Positions 49,551 to 60,917 of a stretch of DNA of 64,000 bases are shown one piece after another. The notes below the pieces were generated by a model that was given only the letters and a program-made list of their open reading frames with translations, was not told where the DNA came from and made no database searches. The translations under genes and the position numbers were made by a program. Origin of the DNA: Stomorhina lunata (taxonomy: Eukaryota; Arthropoda; Insecta; Diptera; Rhiniidae); contig OW121744.1 in assembly GCA_933228675.1 (NCBI GenBank), positions 25,364,299-25,428,298 of the forward strand. The letters are read 5' to 3'. Each line of letters opens with the position of its first letter. Positions within the stretch are counted from its first letter, which is position 1.

Positions 49551-52240
49551 TCCTCTTTATAGCAATTTTTCTATACATTTTTTTTTTCTAAAGAAAAATT
49601 TTCGATAACAAATATTTAAAAAAAAATTTTGGTTTGAAAAAATTTTGATAAAAAAATTTTCTATAGAAAAATATTTAATAACAAAATTTTCTATAAAAAA
49701 TTTTTGATTTGAAATTTTTTAAATTTTATGTAGAAAAATTTTTGATAAAAAAATTTGCTAAAGAAAAATTTTCTATAGAAAATTTTTCTTTAAAAAATTT
49801 TTTTATCAAAAAATTTTTAATAAAAAATTATTGAAAAACTTTCTATAGAAAAGTTTTTCATAAAAAAAATTTTCTAAAGAAATATTTTCTAAAGAAAAAT
49901 TTTCTATAGAAAAATTTTCGATAGAAATATTTTTGATAAAGAAATTTTCAATAGAAAAATTTTCTTTATAAATATTTTTGAAAAAAAAATTCCATAGAAA
50001 TTTTTGATAAAAAAATTTTTCTATAAAAAATTTTTCATCACAAATTTTTGATAAAAACATTTTCTATAAAAAAAAAATTTCTAAACAAAAATTTACTATA
50101 AAAACATTTTTGATAAAAAAAATTTCTAAAGAAAAATTTTCCATAGAAAATTTTTGCTAAAAACCTTTTTATAGAAAAATTTTTGATAAAAAATTTTCTA
50201 CACAAAAATTTTTATTAAAAAAATTTTCTATAGAAAAATGTTTGACAAAAAAATTCTTAAAAGAAAAATTTTCGATAACAAATTTTCTAAAAAAATTTTC
50301 GTTCGAAAAAATTTTGATAAAAAAATGTTTTGTAGAAAAATTTTTGATAAGAAAATTTTCTATAGAAAAATTTTTAATTTGAAATTTTTATAATAAATTT
50401 TCTACAGAATTTTTTTTTCCAAAAATTTTCTATAGAAAATATTTTATCAAAAATTTGTGTTTTAAAAATTTCTATACAAAAAATTTTGATAAAAAATTTT
50501 ATATAGAAATGTTTTTGATAAAAAAATTTCTAAATAAAAATTTTCGATAGAAATACTTTTGACAAAAAATATTCAATAGAAAACTTTTCTTTACAAAAAT
50601 ATTTTATAGAGATTATTGATTAAACAAATTTTCTAAAGAAAAATTTTTGATAAAAAATTTTTATCAAAAATTTTTCTTTAGAAAATTATTTAACAAAAAT
50701 TTTCTATATAAAATTTTTCATCAAAAATTTGTGATAAAAACATTTTCTATAGAAAAAATTTTAATATAAAAATTAGAAAATTTTACTATAGAAAAATTTT
50801 TGATAAAAAAATTTCTAAAGAAAATTTTCTATAGCAAAATTTTTGATAAAAAAATTTTTGATATAAAAATGTTCTATACAAAAATTTTTATTGAAAAAAT
50901 TTTCTATACAAAAATTTTTGACAAAAAAATGTTTAAAAGAAAAATTTTCGATAAAAAATTTTCTATAGAAAAATTTTTGATAAAAAATTTTCTACAGAAA
51001 AATTTTTGATAAAAAATTTTTGATAAAAAATTTTCTATATAAAAATTTCTTATAAAAAATTTTCTATATAAAAATTTCTTATAAAAAAGAATAGAAAAAA
51101 ATAGAAAAATATAAAAAAAAAATTTCTATAGAAAATTTTTGATAAAAAACTTTTTTATACAAAAATTTTTGATAAAAAAATTTCTAAAAAAATTAATAAA
51201 AAAATTTTTAATATACAAATTTTCAATAGAAAAAATTCTGATAAAAAAATTTTTTATAGAAAAATTTTTGATAAAAAAATCTTCAATAGAAAAATTTTTT
51301 ATATAAAAATTTTTTTTTAACAAAAATTTTGTGATAAAAAATTCCATAGAAATTTTTAATAAAAAAATTTTTCTATATAAAATTTTTCATCAAAAATTTT
51401 AGATAAAAACATTTTCATTTTTTGATATACAAAAATTTTTTTTTGCTAAAAAAACTTGTTTAAAGACAATTTTTTTAAAAAAAAACTTTTAATATAAAAA
51501 TTCGCTATAATAAAATTTTTGATAAAAAAATTTTCTATAGAAAAATTTTTGATAAAGAAATTTTCAAAAGAAATATTTTCAATAGAAAAATTTTTGTTAT
51601 AAAAATTTTTGCTAAAAAATGTTTGATAGAAAATAAAAAAAATTTGATTTTTTATAAAGAAATTTTTGATTCAAAAATGTTTATCGAAAATTTTTTAATC
51701 AAAAATGTTTGGTAAAGTATTTTTTCAAAATTTTTGATAAATAGATTTTCTATAGAAAAATAATCTATACAAAAATTGTTGGTAAACAATTTTTTTTATA
51801 GAAAAATTTTTGACAAAATTTTTCGAAAGATAAATTTTTGATAAAAAATTTTTCTATTGAGAACTTTTTAATAGAAATTTTTTTGATAAAAAATTTTTCG
51901 ATAGAAACATTTTTGGTGAAAAAATTTTCGATAGAAAAATTTTGGATAAAAAAATTTTCGATAGAAAAATTTTTGATAAAAAAATTTTCTATAGAAAAAT
52001 TTTTGATAAAAGTTTTCGATAGAGAAATTTTTTTATAAAAAAAATCTATAGAAAAATTTTTGATAAAAAAATTTTCAAAAGAAAAATTTTTGATAAAAAA
52101 AATTTAAAAAAAAAAAATTTTTGATAAAAAAATTTTCAAAAGAAAAATTTTCTATTTTTTTTGCTAAAAAAATGTTTGATAGAAAATAAAAAATTTTCGA
52201 TAGAAAAATTTTTGATAAAGAAATTTTTGATTTAAAAATT
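49551..52240. repeat. CTATAG satellite, inverted orientation
   Basis: Degenerate 30-bp units reading TTTTTGATAAAAAAATTTTC plus TATAGAAAAA, the reverse complement of the ATCAAAAA type at 21 and 47.7 kb. Frames of 60-100 codons on both strands (rich in FSIEKFLIK) are translated repeat. Confidence 0.9.
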
Positions 52241-52483
52241 TTTATCGAAAATTTGAATGTGGGAAGTGAAGGTAGATGAAAACTGAAAAATGTTTGTTTT
52301 TGTTCAGTCGATAATCTACGCTTTTACTTATGGTTTATGAACATAATTCTGAAAAGTTTTGTTTGTAAATTTAGTAATAATGCGAGGTTTTCGATCTGTC
52401 TGAATTGGGGATAATCCTCCTGAAGAGATGGCTTAACCAACTATCGAAACGCGTCGAGGAATTTGGTTTCTCCGCAAAAATTT
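52241..52483 (+). mobile_element. Island carrying a hammerhead: Penelope/retrozyme remnant
   Basis: About 240 bp of non-satellite, less AT-rich sequence inside the inverted array. It contains a hammerhead ribozyme near its right end and no open frame. Hammerheads of this minimal-stem-III type are known in the terminal repeats of Penelope-like elements and in retrozymes. Assignment rests on the ribozyme alone. Confidence 0.45.
52415..52460 (+). ncRNA. Type I hammerhead ribozyme
   Basis: All conserved core positions are present in order. Stem I 5' TCCTC (52415-52419); CTGAAGA (52420-52426, the CUGANGA box); stem II GATGG (52427-52431) pairing with CTATC (52441-52445, one G-T) around a 9-nt loop; GAAA (52446-52449); minimal stem III ACGCGT (52449-52454); cleavage triplet GTC with H17 at 52455; stem I 3' GAGGA (52456-52460). 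The CGAAACGCGTC end is characteristic of retroelement hammerheads. Only the sequence is seen; cleavage is predicted, and the two-base stem III loop suggests activity as a dimer. Confidence 0.75.
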
Positions 52484-52564
52484 TTATCAACAAATTGGTC
52501 TGTTACATTAATAAATAAATGTAACAGATTTGGGATCAAATGCGAATACTCTTCTTTTTGAATA
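52484..52564 (-). repeat. Inverted-duplicate tag, copy 2
   Basis: Reverse complement of 41264-41345, including the TCTGTTACATT hairpin. It directly follows the hammerhead island. The 41 kb copy has no hammerhead beside it. Confidence 0.9.
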
Positions 52565-53045
52565 ATATTTACATCCCGACTATTTTGTTATTTTTTAAAA
52601 AAAATTTTTTAATCAAAAATTTTTGATATAGAAAGTATTTTATCAAAATTTTTGACAAATAGATTTTCTATAGAACAATAGTCTATCGAAAAATGTTTGA
52701 TAAACAATTTTCTATTGAAAAATTTTCGATATATAAATTTTTGATAAATAATTTTTCTATAGAGAAATTTTTAATAGAAATTTTTTCTATAGAGAAATTT
52801 TTAATAGAAATTATTTTGATAAAAAAATTTTCGATAGAAAAATTTTTGTTAAAAAAATTTTTGATAGATAAATTTTTGATGAAAAAATTTTCGATAGAAA
52901 AACTTTGGATAAAAAAATTTTCTGTAGAAAAATTTTTGAGAAAAATTTTCTATACAGAAATTTTTAATAAAAAAAAAAATCTGGAGAAAAATTTTTGATA
53001 AAAAAATTTTCTATAGAAAAATTTTTGATAAAAAAAATGTTTAAT
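52565..53045. repeat. CTATAG satellite, inverted, right part
   Basis: Continuation of the 49551-52240 array with CGATAGAAAAATTTTTGATA units, ending in unique DNA. The 101-codon plus frame at 52693-52998 is translated repeat. Confidence 0.85.
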
Positions 53046-54592
53046 GAATAAATACAACTTTTTTCACCTTTCAAACAAAATCTTGTTTCCACTTCCATAA
53101 CATTTTTGGATATGGTTGTATAGAAAAACATAATTTTCTTGTAGGGCAAGGTCAGTAGTCTTAAGTGGCCCTACTGTATCCAAGTGTTTACAACATAAAA
53201 CCAATAAATTGTAATGACTTAAAGCAATATATTGGAAAATTAGTGTAGAAAATTACAGTTCTAACACTAATGGGTCTAAAATTAATAACTCTTTGTCAAT
53301 GACCGCTGGTTAAGGCGTTGTCAACATCACTCCGGAGTTAATAACACCTATTTTACCTATGTCGCTACAGGTTATAATTAAAGTTCGAACAATATGGAAA
53401 ATATTAAAAGTTTATGTGATTTATTAGTAATTCGAAAGCTTCAAAACAACTTCAAAACAAAATTGTACTAAACCCTGTCTTAATATTAACCTTGAAAAGA
53501 AAACTCTTAAAGTAATTATTTATTTATTAAACCCAGAATAAGTAATTAATGAAAATGTAGGCTAACTAATCGATTTATTAAATCAACTACACAAGTATCC
53601 GGCCAACTCTGGCTATAGCTAAAACTAAATGATTATTGACACGCTCGAGCAAAACTTTCACTTTTTCTTTGATGTCTAATAGTTTTCTTCTGTTGACCGC
53701 AATTTAATATGAAAAATTATTATATAATTTCAACATTATTGCAAAGTCCATGAAATAATAGTATCTAATCAAAAATAAAATAAATTATTTAGCAATTAGT
53801 TAAATCAATTATATCCATCGCATATTCAACAATTGCGCAATTAAGTGCAAAGAAGAAGAAAATAAGTAGAAAACGTTTTCTATTAGTTCAGTTAATTTTC
53901 TGCTTCAGCAGAAAACTAAATGGAAAGTAGGAAAAACAAGTGAAGACCATTAAAGGTCATTACATTTTGATGTTTACGTCATTTCTTCGACAGTTAGTTA
54001 TCATCATAAGGGTCCTCTTCTAGTCATGGTTATTATCATGGTTTTATTATTTTGTTATCTGTAGTTTTTTTGGGAAAGGGGAAAGGACTATGACTTATTT
54101 CATTTGAAGTGGCGTTAGGACATTTACAGTTTTGAATGAAGAGAAGGATATCATCACACTTAAGTATACCGATAGACCAGAATCACTTTTTGAGCCCTAC
54201 TGTAATGATGTAGAAATTTTTTATAATCGGTCCATATTTTCATTAAGCCTTCCTTCGTTATTTAAAAAAAAATAAAAAGGGGAAAAATCGGTAACGTTAT
54301 ATCTCCAAAAAGAATAGGTATAGAAACAGAATTTAAATTACTTTTTAAACAGCTATAAAAATTAGCGGACAGGTGTTTGGTACTTTATTGAAACCAAGTA
54401 CATAAGGGGGTAAAAAGGGTGAAAATTTCTTATCTTTTAAACCAATGAATACACTCAGAATATTATGTAAGTTAAATTAACTTAAAATGTAATTTGAAAT
54501 GAATGAATATTCATTTAAAAACCGGTCAACTGATTTTTCATTCAAATTCAATAAATTTTTCATTTAAATTTAACTGACAAATATTTAAACTA
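53046..54592. other. Low-copy DNA with HINE fragment
   Basis: 54160-54260 (AAGTATACCGATAGACCAGA, ATCACTTTTTGAGCC, ATAATCGGTCCATATTTTC) resembles the body of the HINE at 37.1-37.9 kb in inverse order of its own strand. No gene recognised elsewhere. Confidence 0.5.
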
Positions 54593-54824
54593 CCCAGTAA
54601 AACTTTTCATTACCAAATAATGAGTTAAACAGTTAATCTATTGAACACGAACTACTTACTCATTCGTTGTTTAAGTCATTACATTAACATGGGGATGTCA
54701 TTGGAGGCAAGTACTTACCAATTGCAGAAAAGTAATGACTTGGGTAAGCAATTTGAAAGCAACAACTTTTTTGTTGTTGTTTTATTAAAAACATATATTT
54801 TTAAACGAAATACAAAATTTTTTT

Positions 54825-54897
54825 TATGATCCCATGGGGGCTCGAACCCAGACCCTCCGACTGCTAGGCAGAGACTCTTCCACTGAGCTACTTCATA
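54825..54897 (-). ncRNA. tRNA-like sequence 2 (A and B boxes intact)
   Basis: On the minus strand an exact A box TAGCTCAGTGG (54880-54890) and B box GGTTCGAGCCC (54838-54848) are correctly spaced for internal pol III transcription. The acceptor ends TATGA/TCATA pair. A CTCTG/CGGAG anticodon stem encloses CCTAGCAGT, two bases too long, with a possible AGC reading. Three extra bases sit between T arm and acceptor. A tRNA pseudogene or SINE-like promoter is more likely than a working tRNA(Ala). Confidence 0.55.
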
Positions 54898-55696
54898 TGT
54901 TGAAAACTTGGCAGCTTATAATTAATATAAACAATTTTTATTTTTAGATCCAAAATCATGTGAAAATAACTTTGTTTTTCCCTGCTTTTTTTGCTTTGTT
55001 GTAATTTTTGGAAAAATATTTTTATACGATTTTTTGTTATTATTTTAAAACTTTTTTAAAATTATTTAAAAACTTAAACAATTTAAATCTTCTTTTTTGT
55101 ATAAGTTTTTACATAAGATTGACTCTTACTTACTTAAATGTTACAACCTGTTAAGGTGAAAGTCCGAGCATATTTTAGAATTACATGGATTTCGATCTTG
55201 TGCGAATATTCTCCAATTTTATAGGCTAAGCTTTGGTCTTTCTATCGAAGTTTCGGACATCCTCCTCTAATATTAGGTAGTGGGACATTTCAATTCTAAT
55301 TTTATCCTCTTCATTGTATTTTTTTCAAGAGAGGGTTACTAGCCCGTAATCCTAACCCATTTTTATCGATCTTATGGGACAACTCTCGGAACATGTTAAC
55401 TCACAATATTAATGGGTGTTAAACTAGCTCCCCGAGTGATACCATGAGGAGGTGTGTGTCCACAGTTGAGATGATGGATGACCCAGATAAGTTGGGCTTA
55501 CCAAGTTAAGACCAATTAGAATCGTGTTTGGTATTCAACATCCCCTACATAATCAAAATTGACTCATGATGGTATTTTTTCATTAACGTGAGTTAGTTTT
55601 ACAAATTTTTTTTACAGAAGATAATATTTAAGTTCTTAAAATTCAAAAATCATTTAAAAAGACTCTTTTAATAAAAACAAAAACTCAAAAAAAATT

Positions 55697-55770
55697 GTTG
55701 CCCTTGGTGGGATTTGAACCGGGGCAATTCAGTTTAAATTACCATCTTAATTACAAATAAGTACTTCTGT
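55697..55770 (-). ncRNA. tRNA-like sequence 3 (B box only)
   Basis: B box GGTTCAAATCC at 55710-55720 (minus) sits in a TTGCCC/GGGCAA hairpin. The transcript direction ends in a T8 run at 55687-55694, a pol III terminator. No clear A box. Confidence 0.4.
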
Positions 55771-55944
55771 AATAACTTATTATTTATTCGGATGGTATGT
55801 TGTAGTCGTTACAAGGTAACCAGTTATCAGAGTACTTGCCATTACCAAAGTTTTGCTGGGTATATTTTCAGTTTTAAAAACGGAATATTCAGTTGTTTTC
55901 AAAAAATTATTGACAAAAATTTAAACTACATTTTTAGTATAAAA

Positions 55945-58631
55945 CAAGTAAGAGTGTTATATTCGGCTGTGCCGAATCTTATATACCCACCATCAAGTTG
56001 TGTTAAATTTAAAAACATATCTCATATATCTACAAGGGTGCAGCTAATTCAAAATCTGCACCAAAACTGGAAAAATCGCTAAGCTATTTGGTATTGTTGG
56101 TAAAACCTTTGGACTAAATTAGGTTTCCGTAGCTTTATAGTTCAACATTCAAAAATATTTTAGTGGTTTCCCCAGTATTTACTTTGATCAAAATTCGGTC
56201 TCATAACCAGGTATAGTTTTACATTAATAAGTTATTAAATACTTTTCGTTGTGATTAATATGTAGTTAGGCTAAACACGTTAATAGTAATACGACACGTC
56301 CATATATTTCGTTATGAGTTCCTAATGCATTCATCATATATAAAGTCTGGGCTGAACATTGATTGATGCCTATATAATTTCATAGGTGCAATCTTAATAT
56401 AATGAATGTACCTCCAAATCTTTTTGATTGTAGATATAAAAAGGGGATGTTATATATATAAGAATTATAGCCAAATGTTGACCGATTATAACAAAATTTT
56501 ACACACTGGCTGGTATATATAGAGAGCTTATTCTTGCAAAATTTAGTGACCATAGCTATCATAGTTTCTAATTTAATAGCTTTTAACTGGCCTTTGCTAA
56601 AATTTTTGGTTTCCGTGAGTGTTTTTCACATGAAAGCTAAAGTCAAATATGGACTGATTCCTATAATATTTGATAAACTGATCAAAAATTGCATAAAACT
56701 TCCCTATTTTAAATTTAATCGTCATAGCTATTACAATTGTATTCAATTTATCAGCATTAATGTGTTTCCCGGGGCGGGGTTATATGGGAGCTCTAACTAA
56801 ATTTAAACCGATTTTGTCCATTTTCAACACACATCTTTTTCAAGATATCCAAAATACTTTTGTAAAATTTTGTCCCTCTAGCTCTTTTCGTTAAGGCGCT
56901 ATCGTGCTTTTATCTGACGAACAGACGGACATAAACAACCTTTTCTTTATGTATTTTTGTGTTTCCATAAGTTTTTTATATGGGAGCTATGGTCAAATGG
57001 TGACCGATTGTGACGAATTTTTGCACACTGGCTGGCATTGACATAAGACTTCCTTGTGCTTAATTTAGTCTTACTAGCTCTTGTAGTTAAGGAGCTATCA
57101 CGATTTTATCTGACGGACAGACGGACATAAATCCCCTTTTCTTTTTGAATTTTGGTGTTTTCGTAAGTTTTTTATATGGGAGCTAGGTCAAATAGTGACC
57201 GATTGTGACAAAATTTTGCACACTGGCTGGCATTGATATAAGACTTTCTTGTGCCAAATTTAGTGGTTATATCTGTTATACTTTTAGATTTATTGGCATT
57301 TAAGTGTATTTTGGGTGAAATTTAGCCTGTTTTCGTAAGTTTTTTGTATGGGAGCTATGTAGCAAAATTTTACACACTGGCTGGTGTATATATAGAGCTT
57401 ATTATTTAGTGGCCATAGCTATCATAGTTTCTAATTTAATAGCTTTTAACTGGCGTTTGTGGCATTTTAGTGGTTTCCGGGAGCGATTTTTATATGAAAG
57501 CTATGGTCAGAAATGGACCGATTCCTACAAAATTTGACATACTGACTGAAAGTTGCATAAAACTTCTCTATTCTAAATTTAGTAGTAATAGATTTTAAAA
57601 TTTTATTCAATTTATCAGCATAAATGTGATTCCAGGGGCATTATTATATGGGAGCTCTTACTAAATGTGAACCGATTTTGCCCATTTTCAGCACACAATT
57701 TCTATAACATATCGAAAATACTTTTGCTAGATTTTGTCTCTCTAGCTCTTGTAGTTAAGGAACTATCGTGCTTTTCTCTGACGGAAAGACGGACATAAAC
57801 CCCCTTTTCTTTTTGTATTTTTGTGTTTCCGTAAGTTTTTTATATGGGAGCTATGGTTAAATAGTAACCGAGTGTAACAAAATTTTGCACACTGGCTGGC
57901 ATTCACATCAGACTTTCTTTTGTAAAATTTTGTTGTTGTAACACTTTTCGTTAAGGCGCTATCGCGCTTTTATCTGACGGACAGACGGACATAAACCCCC
58001 TTTTCTGTTTGTATTTTTGTGTTTCCATAAGTTTTTTATATGGGAGCTATGGTCAAATGGTGACCGATTGTGACAAAATTTTGCACACTAATACTAAATT
58101 TAGTGATTGTATATGTTATAGTTTTAGATTTATTGGCATTTAAGTGTATTTTAGGTGAAATTTTGGCTGTTTCCGTAAGTTTTTTATATGGGAGCTATGA
58201 CTAAATATGAACCGATTTTGATGAAATTTTATATGCTGTCTAGGGCTTATGCAAGACTTTTATATACCAAATTTTATCATCATAGCTACTATAGTTTGTT
58301 ATTTATTAGCAAATAAGCGGTTAGCGTAGGCGAGGTTATACGGGAGCTATGGTCAAATGTTAACCGATTTTGCCCAATTTCAATACCAAAATTTTCTCAT
58401 AGATGAAGAATGTTTTTACTAAGTTTCAGTGATCTAGCTCCTTTCGTTTAGGCGTTATCGTGATTTCAACAGACAGACAGACATATGGACATAGCTCAAT
58501 CGTCTTAGAATTTCATAAGGATTCAGAATATACATATATCGTTTTTGATTTTTGAGCCAATATTAAGGAAATTACAAACGGAATGACAATTTTAATATAC
58601 CCCCCATTCTTTTTGATGTAGGGTATAAAAA
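55945..58631 (+). mobile_element. HINE/DINE-1-like element, near complete
   Basis: 5' end: AACAAGTAAGAGTGTTATAT, then the palindrome TTCGGCTGTGCCGAA and CTTATATACCCACCATC. Centre: about nine tandem units of two lengths (~150 and ~195 bp) with GTTTTTTATATGGGAGCTAT, GACCGATTNTGACAAAATTT, CACACTGGCTGGCATTGACA and TCTGACGGACAGACGGACAT. 3' end: TAATATACCCCCCATTC, then GATGTAGGGTATAAAAA, a stem-loop. This is the known plan of helentron-derived non-autonomous elements. Frames of 60-96 codons inside are not genes. Confidence 0.65.
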
Positions 58632-59287
58632 GTGGCATAAACCAACTCTGTTAACATCCAAGTTCTAACTAAATGATTTGAATACTCATTTAGTAATGAT
58701 CGTAGTATTTACGAAAATTACATAAAACTCATCGGCTTCTGGTATTATGAGCTGCCTATTCCTGCTTATAATACCATTTCCACCTATTGTAATGAATAAC
58801 TTGATAATGAATAACCATGGCCCCATGTAGGTGAACTTGGTTTGAAGAAAGCAATTGTAGAAAAACTGTAATATGTTTCGATTCAGAATAGGGTGTCAGA
58901 AACTGGCTTGATTAATTTGTTTTACCTCAAAACCGGTGCAGTAATTTTGGGACAGAATCTATATACCACCAGAAAGATAAGACTGGAAACTTTTGGACAC
59001 CCCTGTTTTAGATATAAGATCAACTCATTTTGTTTTTAAAAATTTCTAGTCAAAATATCTAGATGATGATACAATTTAGCATAGATATTCGATAAACCCT
59101 TTTAGAGTGTGTATTGAACTTGTCTGACTAATAAATTCTCAACTATTTTATATTTTCGTTTCGTATATTTTTGTATTCCATCATTTGTTGTTTTATTGTA
59201 TGTAACTTGTTTGTGTATTGGTATTTGAATCCTAATAAAAATGTTTATATGTATACAATAATTACACATGTAAAGAATACTAATGTC
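58632..59287. other. Spacer with dispersed repeat
   Basis: 58640-58780 matches 22545-22690 and starts immediately after the HINE 3' end. The rest is unique-looking. An 84/85-codon frame pair on opposite strands (59102-59428) is unsupported. Confidence 0.5.
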
Positions 59288-59839
59288 CCAGTAAGAAAAA
59301 AGGTTTATTCTCAAATTGAGGATGATTTGAAAATAAATCTTTTTTTCAAAGGCCAAACGTTTGATACTGATTTAAGAATAATAGCGTTCTTAACAAAAAG
59401 GGGACTTTATTCTCAAATTGAGAAATGACTTTATTCTCAAATCATTATCAAACCTCATTCTCAAAGGTTTTTCAAACGTGGATGTCATCTACATGTGGAA
59501 CATAAATAAAATGGCGTTGTATTTTTGATATTTTTGAGATTGTTTATTAGTTTAGTTTGAAAAAACATTGAAATATGGTTTGATATCAAATTTATATAAC
59601 ACAATTTTTCAAATAATTCTCAAAACATCTCAAGGTTTGATAATGATTTGAGAATAACCCTTATTCTCAATTTGAGAAATTATCATTTTTCAAACGTTTA
59701 TTCTCAAATGAACGCTCATTTGAAAATGAATGTAAATCTTAAACATCTGTCCAGGTTTGAAAAAAGTTTGAAAAAAAAAACGTTTGATATCAAATGTAAA
59801 AATCATCATATTTCAAACCTTTGACACTGTTCTTACTGG
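59288..59839. mobile_element. ~550-bp MITE-like inverted element
   Basis: Terminal CCAGTAAGAA and TTCTTACTGG, with AAGGTTT/AAACCTTT just inside. The interior is built of TTCTCAAA / TTTGAGAA and CAAACGTTTGA palindromic blocks in both orientations, giving a cruciform-prone structure. No clear target duplication. Its CCAGTAA ends resemble the element at 54593. Confidence 0.5.
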
Positions 59840-59859
59840 AGTATATCAAATATAAATCT

Positions 59860-60815
59860 TCTATCTTTTTCTTTTACTTTCTATCTTCTTCCTCTAAATC
59901 TATAAAAAAAATTTCCGCATCTGTTTATCTGTTTGTATGTTGTTTGTTGGGAAGGATCTCCGAAACTAGAGGACAGATTTTTCAAAAATTTTTACAGTGT
60001 AGTATGGTATGGCCGGTGGTTACTATAGGCTAAAATTTTTTTCGAAATCTCAAGTGGGCGTGACCCCTCCCATATAACTCATATATTAAAAATGACAAAT
60101 ATAGGAGACCGAGAGGCCCGGTTTTACTGAAATTTTGACAGTTAATTAAGGTGTGACCGATGGATAAAATAGGCCATATTTTTTTTGAAATCTCAAATGG
60201 GCGTGAGCCCTACCATAAAAGACAGATTTTAAAAACTACAAATATGGATGATCAAACCGACCGATTTTTCCGAAATTTAGACAGTGGAGTAAGGTGGTTA
60301 AAATAGCTTAGTTTTTTTTTCTGAAATCTCAAGTGGGCGTGACCCCTCCCATATAAGTGAAATATTGAAAATGACAAATATGGATGACCTAGCGGACCGA
60401 TTTTTCTGAAATTTTGACAGTATGGTAAGGTGTGATCGGTGGTTAAAATAGGCTAGGTTTTATTTGAAATCTCAAGTGGGCGTAACCCCTCCCATATAAC
60501 TCATATATTAAAACTTACAAATATAGATGACCGATAGGCCCGATTTTTCTGAAATTTTGACAGTATGGCAAGGTGTGACCGGTGGTTAAAACATTCAAGG
60601 GTTTTTTCAGAAATTTCAAGTATCATATAACTCATATATTAAAAACGACAAATATAGGAGACCGAGAGGTCCGATTTTTCTGAAAGTATGGTAAGGTGTG
60701 ACCGGTGGTTAAAATAGGCTAGGTTTTTTTTTTTTTTTGAAATTTTAATTGGGCGTGACTCCACCGCGTGATCCCTCCCATATAAGTAAAATACGCCGGG
60801 TAAAATCAGCTAGTT
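59860..60815 (+). mobile_element. Helitron-like element with ~120-bp tandem units
   Basis: Opens with TTTCCGCATCTGTTTATCTG and GGGAAGGATCTCCGAAACTA. About seven diverged units of roughly 120 bp follow (GACCGATTTTTCTGAAATTT, TGACAGTATGGTAAGGTGTG, ACCGGTGGTTAAAATAGGCT, TCAAGTGGGCGTGACCCCTC). It ends ACGCCGGGTAAAATCAGCTAG followed by T (split here only at the CTAG end). CTAG fits the Helitron CTRR terminus; the 5' TC end is not certain and no clear 3' hairpin is seen. Confidence 0.4.
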
Positions 60816-60917
60816 CTTAATAAATATCTAACAATGTACTTTAGGGTGACAATTTTTTGTATGAAGAAAAATGATTTTTCGAATTTTATAACTTTTTCTA
60901 CATAATATTGTGACACT

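Larger units (their letters stand above)
54593..55860. mobile_element. TIR element with TA target duplication
   Basis: Left end CCCAGTAAAACTTTT and right end, inverted, CCCAGCAAAACTTTGG, each bordered by TA (54591-54592, 55861-55862). The length is 1268 bp. TA duplications are known of Tc1/mariner-type elements; no transposase frame exists inside. Two tRNA-like sequences of the same orientation lie inside, about 870 bp apart. Confidence 0.6.

Noticed and set aside
49806..52998. Several 60-100-codon Lys/Phe/Ile-rich frames, also at 17600-22314
   Set aside because: Translated CTATAG satellite; present on both strands and with the monomer period.
54825..54897. Functional tRNA(Ala) gene
   Set aside because: A and B boxes are fine, but the anticodon loop is too long, there are extra bases before the acceptor stem and no nearby T-run terminator directly follows.
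59102..59428. 84- and 85-codon frames on opposite strands
   Set aside because: They overlap each other and run into the MITE; no recognisable domain.
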